A DNA stretch of 64,000 nt from Sweltsa coloradensis (lineage: Eukaryota; Arthropoda; Insecta; Plecoptera; Chloroperlidae), in contig JAMZAV010000909.1 of assembly GCA_024449915.1 (NCBI GenBank), positions 1 through 64,000 of the forward strand, read 5' to 3'. The notes under the pieces are model-generated. The model saw only the letters and a list, made by a program, of their open reading frames with translations, was not told where the DNA came from and searched no databases. The position numbers and the translations under genes were made by a program. Shown piece after piece: positions 1 through 10,394 of this stretch; the stretch's first letter is position 1, and every line of letters begins with the position of its first letter.

Positions 1-236
1 CAAAATCAAAATTCAACTGTTTAAATTTATTTACAGCCTGGTCTAAAACATATAAAATACAAAATAATGGTATAAATACAAAAAAACAAATACTTCCCCT
101 TCAATTTCACTTGTATACGTCACTATAACAAATGAGCCCAAAATTTGAGGGGAAACCTTTATTTCAGCGGCAATAAAAATTTTTAACCAGCAACTTATCT
201 CGAACTTGACAGTTGAAAACCCCAACAATGTTGGGG

Positions 237-325
237 TTTTATTATTATTATTTTATTATGATGTTTTTATTTTATTATTATATTATTTTTATTTTTATTA
301 TTATTAGTATTATTATTATTTAAGA
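237..325. repeat. (ATT)n low-complexity tract
   Basis: Imperfect run of TTA/TTATT units, next to the left end of a LINE-B fragment. A similar tract lies inside the LINE-B copy at about 5750-5860, so it may be part of that LINE subfamily's 3' UTR. Confidence 0.8.
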
Positions 326-664
326 GTTTTCAAAGTGTAAAGTAACAAAAAAATAATGATGACGAAATAATAAAAAAACAAAAGTTTTTTGGGAAAAAAA
401 TTAAAGAAATTAAAAGAAATTGTAGAATTTAAATTAAAGTTGTTAATAGATTTTTTGGGATGAGAATTTGGGAAAGTTTGTCCCCCTTTTATCATATAGT
501 AGAAGTTCTTCTTTGGGGAGATCAAATTGCTGCGCCGGGCATCATATTTGGTACATTCTGCTAGCATATGATGTAGGTTTAAAAGGTACATCACATGTGT
601 CACATAGGGAAAACCCTTTTCTCTGGTTTAAGAGTATCCGTGTTTTAAAAGGGGTGTGCCCTAT
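326..664 (-). mobile_element. LINE-B fragment, 3' UTR and C-terminal pol
   Basis: Matches the 3' part of the long LINE-B copy at 54640-54970. On the minus strand it still reads the HHMLAECTKYD motif of the C-terminal zinc-knuckle-like region of pol (about 520-590). Runs of A, T and G are longer than in other copies. The far 3' tail is missing. It is fused at TATACGATTAG to the head of a SINE-A. Confidence 0.8.
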
Positions 665-716
665 ACGATTAGCGAGCCATGCTCGGGGCCAATTCTACCA
701 GGGCCCCAGAGGGGAC
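665..716 (-). mobile_element. SINE-A 5' head fragment
   Basis: About 50 bp matching only the right-hand (5') end of SINE-A, from CGATTAG to the terminal G run. It joins LINE-B directly, so it is a recombinant or heavily deleted copy. Confidence 0.7.
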
Positions 717-727
717 CTTGTTTAGGG

Positions 728-806
728 CTCGTTGCATAGCCTTGGGGTTAGCGTCTCTGTTTCCATGCAGAAGGCCAGGGTTCGTTTCCCGCTTAGGCAT
801 AGATTT
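728..806 (+). other. tRNA-like sequence, probable SINE head
   Basis: Contains TAGCCTTGGGGTTAGCGT (A-box-like) and, about 35 bp later, GGGTTCGTTTCCC (B-box-like). A short stem TCTG/CAGA sits where an anticodon arm would be. The acceptor ends do not pair well and an A/T-rich stretch follows, so a tRNA-derived retroposon head or tRNA pseudogene is likelier than a working tRNA gene. Confidence 0.4.
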
Positions 807-1135
807 TTTTACTTTGATTTGGACTTAAATCGTTTTTTTTTTTTGGGAAATTTTTGTAAACCGTGTTTTTGGACCCGCCCTAGCAACGAGGCAATAATAA
901 ATTCAACGTTGTCCTGAATCGGCCTTGTTGTTCGGCGTTGATCCGCGAGTTTCCACTGCCCATACCACCAAAAACTATATTTCCTATCTGACTCGCTCAT
1001 CGATTTCGTCGGTCCCTACGGGGTTGGTTTGGGTCCCCTTTGGTTTAATGCCCCCCACTAAATATATCAGTTATATGACTTAGTGGTTACATTTTAAAAT
1101 CGAACTTATTTTTTCATCATTGGATTTCATAAAAA
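807..1135. other. No gene recognised
   Basis: A/T-rich sequence with long T runs, then a more GC-balanced part. No motif, splice-framed exon or known repeat seen. Confidence 0.5.
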
Positions 1136-1342
1136 CACGTGAGAAACTAGGCTCTTAAACCGGTTAGGTCATTTTTGCGCCTAGCGCCCCCGTGTTTTTG
1201 AAATTAATGAAATGATTAATATGTTGTGTTTGGGTGATTGTTTTGTTTTCTAATTTTTTTTAAAGAAAAAAAAAATTAAAGATGATATAAAAAAGGCTAG
1301 CAAAAGAAAGTTATTTATTAAAAAAAAATATGTAATGTTTTT
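1136..1342 (-). mobile_element. LINE-B 3' fragment
   Basis: Begins with GTGAGAAACTAGG and the CCGGTTAGGTCAT tail, then the A/T-rich 3' UTR. An unusual CGCCTAGCGCCCCCG follows the tail. 5'-truncated. Confidence 0.8.
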
Positions 1343-1430
1343 TGATGTGCCCCTTTTTCACTCCCTTTTAAAGGGTTCCAGCTGATGTGAGGAATGCCCG
1401 AGGTTTTTTTAAGTTATACTCGAACAAGCT

Positions 1431-1605
1431 TTAAGGAGCGTCACCGTTAGGTCATAAAAGCACCCTCTATACGGGGGAAATATGGGGAGAGAGCCCATTC
1501 TGGTCGAACTATAGCTACGGAAAGGGGAGGGGGGGCGTTTCTCCGTCGCGGTCGTCGCGTCAAACAGGGTCGCGTCGTCGGGAGGTCCTCACGACAACTG
1601 TTACG
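1431..1605 (-). mobile_element. SINE-A partial copy, diverged
   Basis: Starts at AAGGAGCGTCACCGTTAGGTCAT and runs through the GGGGAGG block and GTCGCGGTCGTCG block. The head half is lost. More diverged than most copies, with many single-base insertions. Confidence 0.7.
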
Positions 1606-2104
1606 ATCCCATTATTTTAAGGAGTCTCTCCTTGTTAGTTGGTATATTGAAGTTAGGACAATTTTAAAGGGGAGCCCCGGGGGCTTTTAAAACCCAAAGA
1701 AAACCGGGAAAAAAAACCTTTAGAAAAGTTTGCTGGTGGGGGGGTATCGTGGGGGACCCCCAATTCCGAGTTTTGTAGTTTACATCTGTCTCGATGTCGG
1801 CTCTGCGTCCGGACACAATGGAGACGAAACTCAGATGTACTTTTGTTTTTTGACACTGATAAACTCTGTGCTCATGCGTAAACAAAAGCAAGAGTTACGG
1901 GGTAAACGCGGGAAAAACCAGTGCAATCAGGGGGTGCAAAAAATCCATCGATCTCTATTGCATGGCTTTTTTTGGTTTCACTGGGGTGGGTTTTGCGCGC
2001 AACGGATCAATCGCAACGATTAAAAATTAGGGTTTTTTTTGACTGTAAACAAATGTTTGAAACTCTTACTTTATTTAAAGTTTGAATTTTAGAGGTTTTT
2101 AACG
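1606..2104. other. No gene recognised
   Basis: Mixed-composition sequence with homopolymer runs. Open frames on both strands (for example 1730-2023) have no recognisable domain, signal peptide or splice context. Confidence 0.5.
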
Positions 2105-2155
2105 GCACGCAACCGTTGGGTCATTGGGCCCTCCTGATATTGTATTTTAATTAGT
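2105..2155 (-). mobile_element. LINE-B 3' tail remnant
   Basis: Short match to the LINE-B 3' end: CAACCGTTGGGTCATTGGGCC, then a CCTGATATTGTA-like stretch. Badly decayed. Confidence 0.45.
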
Positions 2156-2393
2156 TTTTTTTAAATGTGAAAAAAACAAACAGACAAAAAAGGGAGGGGG
2201 AAAATTTTATAATGTTTAAAAAGTTTTTTTCTTCAATTTTTTAACCGTGAAAATTTTTATCATTTGATAAACGTGGCAAAACTTCAATTTATATACACTT
2301 AGAAAAAAGTCTCGTCGGGTGTTTATGAAATCTTTTTTTTTATTACTAAATTTTAGGCTTTCTACCGGACAATCACATTAAATAAAAAAATAA

Positions 2394-2664
2394 ATATTTG
2401 GATAAAATTCGTGTCAACCGTTTGGTCATATGCGCCCCTCTGGCCAAAAAGGGATATGGAAAAGGGGGGGCCCTGCTGGTCGAACCCGTCGCGGTCATCA
2501 TCGTCGTCGGGGAGGTCGTCAAGGGAAGGGGGGAAAGCGCCCCAACGAAAATTGCCAGAGCTCGCCTCTAGTTTCGGGGAGCAATATCTACTCTCCTTTC
2601 TAGCTGATGTTGGCGAAAGGGGACTTTTTTCTTAAAACGCCTTTTACGACAAGCAGAGCCCGCC
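2394..2664 (-). mobile_element. SINE-A copy, internally deleted
   Basis: Carries the tail (ATTTGGATAAAATTCGTGTC), the GGTCATCATCGTC block and the AGCTCGCCTCTAGTTTCGGGG block. It stops within the head, at GCAGAGCC, against the T-rich tail of the next copy. Confidence 0.75.
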
Positions 2665-3030
2665 TGTTTTTTTTTTAAAGTTTATTTGGATAAGGACGCG
2701 TCAACCGTTGGTCAAATGCACCACTCAGCCTAAGGGGGGGGGAGGAGGGGGCCCCTGCTGGGCAGAACCCGCCACGGGTAAGGGGAGGAATGGGGGTTTC
2801 CCGTCGCGGTCGTCTCGTCTTTGTCATCGTTCGTTGTTCATTGTCATCGTCGCCGGGGGGTCGCAAGGGAAGGGGGGCAAGGTCCCCGAAGACATGCCAG
2901 AGCTCGCCTCTAGTTTCGGGGGGTAAGTATTCCCCTCTTTCAGCTGTGTTTTCGAGGTGGACTTTTTTTTGAATCGCCTTTTACGATTGCAGAGCCATGT
3001 CTGGGCCAATTCTACCCGGGCCCCGACGGG
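2665..3030 (-). mobile_element. SINE-A near full-length copy
   Basis: Begins with ten T's and TTTATTTGGATAAGG (the A-rich tail of the minus-strand element) and runs to CCCGACGGGGG. All main blocks are present in order, with extra bases in G and T runs. Confidence 0.85.
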
Positions 3031-3072
3031 GGGCCATGCTCGGGCCAAATTCCTTCTGGGCCCCCAAAGGGG
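3031..3072 (-). mobile_element. Extra SINE-A 5' head
   Basis: A second, diverged copy of just the last 40 bp (GCCATGCTCGGGCC to a terminal GGGGG) directly abuts the preceding SINE-A, a local tandem duplication of the 5' end. Confidence 0.6.
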
Positions 3073-3192
3073 GTTATTTTATTTCGGGGTTTAAATTGTT
3101 TTTCAATTATTTTTGTCTGCGAATGTTGTCATCTCTTCTTGTGATAACGTGAGGTATTTTGATGCACTCTCAAAATATCGCTAAGTCTTCAA

Positions 3193-3300
3193 AAACGATG
3201 TGAGAAACTAGGGCTCTTCCCAGAAGGGATTTTTTCTTCTAACAGCAAAAAAGAGAAAAAAAAGAATAAAAATTAAATGTGTTTGAAGTAACTTTAAAAA
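3193..3300 (-). mobile_element. LINE-B 3' fragment with internal loss
   Basis: GATGTGAGAAACTAGGGC followed by A-rich 3' UTR sequence ending AAATGTGTTTGAAGTA. The conserved GGTTAGGTCAT stretch is missing, so this copy lost the middle of its tail. Confidence 0.55.
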
Positions 3301-3659
3301 ATCCTGGGATAAACTAACGCCCCTTATAAAACAAAGGCCCGGGAAAAATGCATCCCCTTCGAACAGGGAAACAGAACCAACATTTTTTTTTTACTTCCAC
3401 CTTCTAACACGAACTTTTTCGTGAAAGATGCTTGTTTGATTATTATAAAACGCACTTACACAACTTGCCTTTGAAAATTATTTTTTAGAGTTTTCAGTGT
3501 TTTGAATAAAATATGAACCTTCCGTTATTTCAGTGTTCCGAAACCCTGTAAAAAAATTACGTAAACCTAGTCTTCCAGCCATGATATTTCATCAAACATC
3601 AGAAAAATATAAAATTTTAAATGGGAGCTTTTTTATAATTGATGAGACAATAAAGCTTT
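3301..3659. other. No gene recognised
   Basis: A/T-rich sequence between LINE-B fragments with no coding or repeat signal that I recognise. Confidence 0.5.
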
Positions 3660-3807
3660 GCTACGGTGAGTAAAAAACTAGGGCCTTCAAACCGGGTGGT
3701 CATTTGTGTCGCCTGTATTTGAAATTAAATGGTTGAGGGGCATGTGTTTTTGATGTTATGTATTTTTTTTTCAAAGTTGAAAAAAGTTAAGAAAAGTAGC
3801 ATGGCGG
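3660..3807 (-). mobile_element. LINE-B 3' fragment
   Basis: TGAGTAAAAAACTAGGGCCTTCAAACC and GGTCATTTG tail, then the GTGTTTTTGATG segment. Directly followed by a second, longer LINE-B copy. Confidence 0.65.
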
Positions 3808-4790
3808 TCGACGCCCGTGAGGAAAAACCCGGTTTGGTTATATTGCGCCGCGGGGAAATTTTAAAATTTAAAGAGATGGTAAAATGGTGTGTTTGATGAT
3901 AAGTTTGTTTTCGAATATATACATTATAAAGAAAATAAAATTTTATATAGTTAAAATTTAAAAAAATGTGTATGATGTGATTGTGAATAAAATTTTGTTA
4001 AAAAGATTACTATGGATGAAAATTTAGAAATTTTTGTCCCCGTTTTTGGAAGAGATCAAATTGCGTGCGCAAGGCATCAATTTTATTTGGTACATTCTGC
4101 TAATTTATGATGAATGTTAAATTTAAAAAAGTACATCACTTGTAAAACATTGGGATAACCTTTTTCGGGTTTAAGAGTAGGGTGAGATAGACTTTGGGCT
4201 TATTCAAAAACACATCCCAAGATGCTTGTCGAAAACAAACAATCGTTGCTTGAATCCCTATTGACATCGGGAAGGGGAAACTACAGTGCGTTCCACCTAG
4301 AGATTTGCAGTGCCATTTTTGCAGCAACTTTCTTCCCCCGCCAAGAGTTCCCCCCACCATCCGGCCGCCTTGTTTTGCGCGGTCGGTTTGGAAATTTATA
4401 CCTGACAAATTCCCCTATTGATAACGGCTTAACCCAGTAGCACACTAAAAAAAAAAAGATTCCAAAAATTTTTTGCTTTTAAAAATATATTTGGACTACT
4501 GAGTAAAAATAAAACGTTTCTATTTTTTAAAACACAAAAATTTACCAAATAGGCCTACTTCTGAAGTGAAGAAAATTCGCCCCCTTTGAGCAAATTTTAA
4601 CAATATCAATGAATTACGAGGAATAACGCTATGTATAGTTTATTGAAATCAACGGCGCGCGCTGGGAACTTCCTTAGCAGCCCGATCAAGTGTTTTATTT
4701 CTCTTCTGCCCCCGTGTCCGGTATCCAGCAAAAATCTATATATAACCTTTTGAGTTTATTTTTTTTTAAATAGAATTGGGTGTATTATAC
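3808..4790 (-). mobile_element. LINE-B copy with deletion and insertion
   Basis: Contains the 3' tail (GGTTTGGTTATATTGCGCCG), the 3' UTR, and the pol C-terminal part including ACATCCCAAGATGCTTGTCG. About 140 bp present in the 54.5 kb copy is deleted near 4190. The homologous sequence stops near 4285 and resumes near 4640 (TTGAAATCAACG, RNase H region), so 4286-4639 is an unrelated insertion. No reading frame survives. Confidence 0.7.
4286..4639. other. Insertion of unknown type inside LINE-B
   Basis: About 350 bp interrupting LINE-B pol. The flanking LINE-B positions are nearly continuous in the 55 kb copy. I could not identify convincing terminal inverted repeats or a clean target duplication. 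Confidence 0.4.
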
Positions 4791-5009
4791 CCAACTTATA
4801 TATTTTTAAAAAAAATGAAAAAGTGTTTTATTATGTGAATAACGACTGACAGAACCAGCATCGCAAGGGGGAAAGGGGTGGGAAGTTTCAAAAAAATATG
4901 AAAGTAAATGTTTTATTATAGACGTTTGTCAACGCAGACACTACCCGCATTATATACGTACGTATTTCTTAAATTTTGTTTGTTGTGCTTAGTAACAAAA
5001 GTGAACACA

Positions 5010-5167
5010 ACGACGTCGTGAGAAACTAGGGCGCTTCAACCGATTAGGTCATATTGCGCCACCTGTGATATTGAAAAATTAAAAAACTTAATAAGTTTAT
5101 GGTGTGTTTAATGATTATTTGGTTTTCTAAGTTGATTAAGGAAAAGAAAATGATGTGGTTATAGTAA
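5010..5167 (-). mobile_element. LINE-B 3' fragment
   Basis: 3' junction ACGTCGTGAGAAACTAGGGCG, then tail and 3' UTR to GATGTGGTTATAGTAATTGG, where element E begins. CGACGTCG lies just outside the 3' end. Confidence 0.85.
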
Positions 5168-5640
5168 TTGGATGAGCAAAGCGAAGAGTTCAATTTCACC
5201 GACCCCCAAAAAAATTTAGCTCGGGTGTTTTTTTTTTTTTTTTGTTTTTCTGTCTGTTCGCTCTCTACCGGGAAAAACGGCACATGCGATCTCGATGAAA
5301 ATTTGAGGGGGACCTTCGAAATCTCTAAATTAGACTTGCTACGTTTTTGGGTACAATCAAAGAAATATTTCTCATATCGTATTTTTTATGATTTTTTTCG
5401 ATGGGCCATTCTGCCCAAAAATGGGTGGGGCTAAAACGTTATTTTTCACGGGGATTTTAAGGAATGGTGATGTATTGATTTCTGAAAGAAAAAGTTAAAA
5501 AAGTAAGCTGAATCCATAGAATAAAGGTTTTAATTGATTTTTTTTAGGTTTTAATAACAAGTAACAATAACAATGAAACTTGACAACAACACCTACAGGC
5601 TACAATGTTTTCAAAAAGCACTTGCAAAGGAAAATTGGTC
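5168..5640 (+). mobile_element. Element E copy
   Basis: Starts TTGGATGAGCAAAGCGAAG and contains the T-run plus CTGTCTG block and the GATGAAAATTTGAGGGGACC block. It matches 8387-8890 in the same orientation and 18688-19196 in reverse. The right end lacks the CTCATCCATCAACGCG segment, so it is truncated. Family unknown. Confidence 0.7.
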
Positions 5641-5664
5641 CCACGAAAACAAAAACGAACGAAC

Positions 5665-6525
5665 ACGTGAAAAACTGGGGCGTTTAAAACCGGTTGGGTC
5701 ATATTGCGCCCCGTGTTTATGAAAATTGACTAGATGGTTAATGGTGTGTTTGATTATTATTTTTATTATTAAAAACTTTCCTATTTTATTATTATTATTA
5801 TTATATTATTATTTTTAATTATTATTTGATGATGTTTTTTTATTTTTATTATTTAAGATTTTTCAAAGTGTATAAGTAACAAAAGAAAAAAAGATAACGA
5901 AAGTAATAGCAAACAAAAGTTATGTATGGGAATAAAATTAAAGTAATTAAAAAAAATGTGTATGAAGTTAAATTTAAAATTTTTTAAAATAGATTTCTTT
6001 GGATGAGAAAATTTTGGGAAAATTTTCCCTTATATATGATAGAAGTTCTTCAATGATTTGGGGGAAGATCAAATTGCATGCGCAAGGCATCATTTTGTAC
6101 ATTCTGTAGCATTGATGTACGGGTTTAAAGTACACACATGTGCCCATAATGGGAATAACCTTTTTTCTGGTTAAAGAGTTCCGTTTTTGTTGGGGTGTGT
6201 GCCCTTACGAAGTCAGACAAAACCACCTCTTCTCTCGTGAGAGCGAGACGTAGGTGGACGAATTTTGTTAGCAATGTGGGCATCACACTACGCAATTTGT
6301 TATTTTGCAACGCATCCCAAGATGCTTGTCGCAAATCCAATAATCTTTGCTTTTTGTCAAATACCATGCCGAGAAGACGGACATTTGTTTTGAAAAAATT
6401 CTACATTTTTAAAAAGATAGTTGTGGGGCATTTTTGGGTTCCTTGAAGACGGCAAAGTGAATGCCCGAGTTTTTTTTTGGGGGAGAATCGGTCCCCCGCT
6501 TTTTAGCCCCTTCAATAATGGGGGA
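5665..6525 (-). mobile_element. Long LINE-B copy with 1 kb internal deletion
   Basis: Runs from the 3' tail (GTGAAAAACTGGGGCG) through the 3' UTR, with an (ATT)n expansion at about 5750-5860, into pol. Near 6352 it jumps from the CCAAGATGCTTGTCGC region to the CAAATACCATGCCGAGAAG region, skipping what corresponds to about 55130-56188. The junction shares GCTT with both sides. Homopolymers are longer than in the 56 kb copy. Confidence 0.85.
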
Positions 6526-7285
6526 TTCCTTGGCCCCCGATGCGCATGCAGTTCGCACTGAAAAATCACGGGACGTCATTGGGACTCGCCGAGTGCGCAC
6601 TAGTGCAGTCCCAAAGGAATACGAAAATTTTCAAAAAACGTGCAAACATGGGTTTCCTTTTAGACGCTGATCAGCTGATGGGAGTAAATAAAAAATGACA
6701 AAAAATACCTTATAAAACATGGACTTAGAATAGTAACTGGATCAAAAAAGCCCGACAACAAGAATTTATTTGAAACTTAAAAAGATTTTTTAACAAAAAT
6801 TTTAGACGCCTAACTTCGGCATAATCTGATTCTTGGTCACGGATATAAGCCTAGGGCCCAGCTCTAGGCCTTGCCCTTTGGGGGTTTTAATGGGGCGTTT
6901 AAACCCAAAGCCCACTCTAGGCTATCCATCAATAACTACATTATTAATACATCTCGTAAATACTGCTAATTGAATGACATCGTAAATTATGAAACCCTAT
7001 ATTATTGTATTGTTCACTTCGATCGGGTTTGGGTTGCATATTTAATAACTAAACTTTTTCATTGCTGCTGTCTGACTTTCCATATCTCCAAAAACAAAAA
7101 AATGCCGCGTCAAAAATTGCAAAATCGATTTTTCGCACTGACCCTTAGCCCGTGCGCCCCATGCGGGTTTTTTTCATCGCGAGTGCAGTGCGTCCAATGG
7201 AACACGCGAAAGTTGACGTAAAGCGAAATCAAAAACCCAATGGAAAATGACAAGCGCACTCAGTGCGCACTAGTGCGGTCAATGG
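6526..7285. other. No gene recognised; short internal similarity
   Basis: Mostly unrecognised sequence. GTGCGCACTAGTGC occurs at about 6590 and again at about 7265, each followed by a GGAATACG-like string. These could be the ends of an unknown element, but I could not define its borders. Confidence 0.4.
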
Positions 7286-7288
7286 AAT

Positions 7289-7604
7289 ACGCCATTATAT
7301 TGTTCAATCCCATTTGCACGTGTCTTTGAGCTGTTAATAAATTTATTGATCTGAAGAAGATTCCCAGGTCATCTACAAATAGGCACGACATTAGGCTCTT
7401 TGGGATACAATCCACTACACTGTTTATTCCAATAGCAAACAGTGATACCGACAAGACCGAGCCTTGTGGTACACCTGTTTCCAGTGAGAACGAGTCGGAC
7501 AGTACATTGTTAACACGCACTTTGAAAATTCTATCTTTTAAAAAGTTTTCTAAAAATTTTGGCATGTGCCCTCTAAAACCCCACTCGTGAATCGGTTGAA
7601 GTAA
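7289..7604 (-). pseudogene. LINE-B reverse transcriptase core fragment
   Basis: The minus-strand frame reads the central RT region of a non-LTR retrotransposon. It includes GVPQGSVLS (RT motif B) and, about 25 residues later, CLFVDDLG (catalytic motif C, xxDD). Upstream is the FRGHMPKFLENFLKDR-type helix usual for I/Jockey-group RTs. About 315 bp only: the fragment ends at the tail of an element E on the right and continues into unrelated sequence on the left. Its left part (from TTGTTCAATCCC) is nearly identical to 56360-56445, tying it to the same family as the 54.5 kb copy. Not functional. Confidence 0.85.
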
Positions 7605-7665
7605 AAACTTACAAAAAAGCTCATCCATCAACGCGGCGGGACTTAAGCGTTTTCCTAGTAGTAAA
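7605..7665 (+). mobile_element. Element E right end
   Basis: ACTTACAAAAAAGCTCATCC through GCGTTTTCCTAGTAG. The same string ends element E at about 9020-9070 and, reversed, at 18693-18735. Confidence 0.65.
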
Positions 7666-7802
7666 AGACAAACAATTTACTTGAATGAGAATAAATAAAT
7701 AAAGTAAATATGTGTGATGTGAATTAAATTTTGTTAAATAAATTACTTTCAATGAGAAATTTTGAAAGTTGGTCGCCGTTTTATCCTATATGATAGAAGT
7801 TT
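7666..7802 (-). mobile_element. LINE-B 3' UTR fragment
   Basis: Middle 3' UTR only (AAATAAATAAAGTAAATATG to ATGATAGAAGTT). The right side is cut by foldback element D. Confidence 0.75.
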
Positions 7803-8140
7803 TTAAAAAAAAATTCGTTTGGCGGTACAAATCGGTAAAAAATACCGCCAAACGAAAAAATTTGCAGGAAAGACAATTGTTAAAATAAATCTTTTTTCTC
7901 TCAGTCAGTCCATAGAAAAACAGTTGAAAATTAATGTCACAAAAACACAACACCCTGCGTTGAATGGTGTGCCTTGGCGAATTGAAGTTGGAAATTATTT
8001 TGAGGTGGCTATATTGGCCGTGTACCGGATCAGAAAAATTTGAAAAAAATATTTTTGATTTTCTAAAATAGCCAGGTTTGAAAGCCATTAACTATGTTTT
8101 GACTTGGTAGCATATTTTGGAAAATAGAAAAACGCGGTGG
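7803..8140. mobile_element. Foldback element D, centre and right arm
   Basis: Starts at the hairpin centre (TTGGCGGTACAAATCGG, then TACCGCCAAACG), then one long arm ending AATAGAAAAACGCGG. The same arm appears in reverse complement at about 56485-56790, where both arms are partly present. No coding capacity. The left arm is missing here. Confidence 0.7.
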
Positions 8141-8149
8141 AATAGCCTT

Positions 8150-8386
8150 AAGGTTTTTTTCTGGATTTAAGGGCGCGTCAACCGTTAGGTCATAATGCAC
8201 CGCTCTTTCCTAGGGGAAGATGGGGAGGAAGGGCCCATGCTGGTCAGAACCAGCCACGGGTAAGTGGAGGATAAAAGGGGGATTCTCACGTCGCGGTCGT
8301 CATCGTCTTTGGCATCCGTTTCTCGTAAAACGTTTGCCAGAGCTCGCCTCGAGTTTCTGGAAGTAATAAACTACAATTTTTCTTTT
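8150..8386 (-). mobile_element. SINE-A copy split by element E
   Basis: Early variant tail GGGCGCGTCAACCGTTAGG, then the standard blocks to about CTACAATTTTTC. It breaks off at element E and appears to resume at 9078-9098 with GATGTTTGCGAAATGG. Confidence 0.75.
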
Positions 8387-9077
8387 TTGGATGAGCGAAG
8401 CGAAGACTTCAATTTCACTGACCCCTCAAAAAATTTAGCTCCAATGTTTTTTTTTGTTTTTTTGTTTGTATTTTTGTCTGTTTGTTAGCTAACTACCAGG
8501 CAAACGGCATATCCAATCTTGATGAAAATTGGAGGGGACCTTCAAAATCTCTGAACTTAGAGGTGTATTGTTTTTGGGTACAATCGAAGAAATATTTCTC
8601 ATGAATATCGTACTTTTACGATTTTTTTTCGATTTTTAATGCGATATTTTCGTGACATTTGGGCCGATTCTGACCAAACGGGTTGGGCTACAACGTTCTT
8701 ATTTTACATGGGCATTAAGGTTATGGTGCTGTAGTACCTTTTGAAAGAAAAAGTAAAAAGTTATCCAGAATTCATAGAAATAAAGGTTTTAATATGAGTT
8801 TTTTTGAAATGTATAACAATTAACAAGTAACTATATATAGAAACTTGACAACAATCACCTACAATGCGTTTATAAAGCAATCTTCGGGCCTACAGATATT
8901 TGACATTCTAATAACCCTAGTATTAGTACTTTATAAAAATTATTCTAATTTAACAAAAATGATTTTGCAATGGAACTTGAAGAAGTAAAGAGATCCCACC
9001 CCACACATACAAATTATTTTTTAAAAAAAGCTCATCCATCAACGCGACGGGACTTTAGCGTTTTCCTAGTACTAAAT
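8387..9077 (+). mobile_element. Element E, longest copy
   Basis: Left end TTGGATGAGCGAAGCGAAG; right end AAAGCTCATCCATCAACGCG to TTTTCCTAGTAC. The ends carry a short inverted GGATGAGC/GCTCATCC. About 690 bp, no open frame of note. It interrupts a SINE-A. The left-end motif matches the reversed end of 60122-60718. Best guess is a non-autonomous DNA element; the superfamily is not clear. Confidence 0.65.
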
Positions 9078-9098
9078 GATGTTTGCGAAATGGTGTAA

Positions 9099-9462
9099 TT
9101 TTTTTTTGTTTATTGGGATTAAGGACGCGTCAAACGTTAGGTCATAATGCACTACTCTAACCAAGGGGGGGGGGGGAAGGAGGGGCCATGCTGGTCAGAA
9201 CCAGCCACGGGTAAGGGGAGGAAAGGGGGTTCTCACGTCGCAGTCGTCATTGTCTTCGTCATCGTTCGTGGTGTCATTGTCGTCATCGTTGTCGAGGGGT
9301 CGTCAAGGGAAGGGGGCAAGGTCCCCGATAACGATTGCCAGAGCTCGCCTATATTTTGGAGAATAATACACACTACCCTTGTTATAAGCTGATGTTTGCG
9401 AGGTGGACTTTTTCTCTTGAATCGCCTTTTACGATTTGCAGAGCCATGCTCTGGGCCAATTC
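9099..9462 (-). mobile_element. SINE-A near full-length copy
   Basis: Poly-T and TTTATTGGGATTAAGGACGC tail to CTCTGGGCCAATTC. The terminal CCCGGGCCCAGACGGGG is missing, replaced by LINE-B sequence. Confidence 0.9.
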
Positions 9463-9712
9463 ACATGCATTTCATCTAAGAATAACCTTATCTCTGGTTC
9501 AGAGATATTCATGAGTTAGACGTGTGTGGCCTATTCGAATTTGGGACAGTAGCCTATACCACCTCCTCTCTACGTGAGAGTCGAAAGGCAGGAGGACGAA
9601 TTTCATTGTCAGTGTGGGCATCACACTATGCAGTGTGTTATTATGCACCACATCCCTAGATGCTTGTCGCCAATCCAGCGACCGTTATATATTTTATCCA
9701 CTCTTGACAAGT
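9463..9712 (-). mobile_element. LINE-B pol C-terminal fragment
   Basis: Starts inside the 3' part (CATGCATTTCATCTAAGAATA) and extends to TATCCACTCTTGAC. It includes the GAGAGTCGAAAGGCAGGAGGA region that encodes the end of pol. Both ends truncated; fused to SINE-A on the left. Confidence 0.8.
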
Positions 9713-10072
9713 TCAAATGTTTCAAAATGTTTCTTACAACAATATAACACTCCCACATTAGACGAAGCGTGTCCTTCAAACAACAATCAATAGAACTCTT
9801 TTAATGCTATAGCAACAACAACGACAACAACAACACGCAATAAATCTATTGCCAACTGACGCCAGGTTTACCAACATTGCTATCACTGACCCTGACCCAC
9901 CGCCCTCCCGCATACTCCACTATCACAACCACCGCCACCTATGTCGCAACAAACCGTTGCGTTCACTAGTATACCGATATGGTTGGGTAAATAACACGAA
10001 CAGTCGTGAAAACTCACCTTTCGATTCTATTAACATTAAATTAAAAAGCATTGTCAATTCCACCTTGTCATT
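9713..10072. other. No gene recognised
   Basis: AAC/ACA-rich tract near 9810-9840, then unremarkable sequence. No repeat family identified. Confidence 0.5.
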
Positions 10073-10250
10073 AATGACGACGACGTGAGAAACTAGGGCG
10101 CTTCAACCGGTCAAGTCATATTGCGCCGACAGTGATATTGAAAGTTAATAAAATGAGTTTATGTTGTGTTTGATGATAATATTGTTTTCTATGTTTGTAA
10201 AAGGAAAGAAACTGAAGGTGATGATTATGATTAAATGATCATTTGTTTTA
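10073..10250 (-). mobile_element. LINE-B 3' fragment
   Basis: Clean 3' junction GACGACGACGTGAGAAAC, complete tail, then 3' UTR to about GATTATGATTAAATGATC. Confidence 0.9.
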
Positions 10251-10256
10251 TTTATT

Positions 10257-10372
10257 GCGGTGTTGGTTCGAGCGTTTAACCGTCACTCACCGGTTTAACG
10301 CACTACTCTCATTCATGAGATCCCGGATTCAAATCCCGTCGAGCCCGGCAATCCTGACCGAAGTTTTTTTAA
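10257..10372 (+). mobile_element. SINE-C fragment (tRNA-derived)
   Basis: CGGATTCAAATCCCG (10324-10338) is a near-perfect Pol III B box. The family-specific GAGCCCGGCAATCCTGACCG follows. Upstream sequence is tRNA-like but degenerate. The 3' body is cut off by a SINE-A. Confidence 0.75.
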
Positions 10373-10394
10373 GGTTTCTCTCTGTACACGACAA

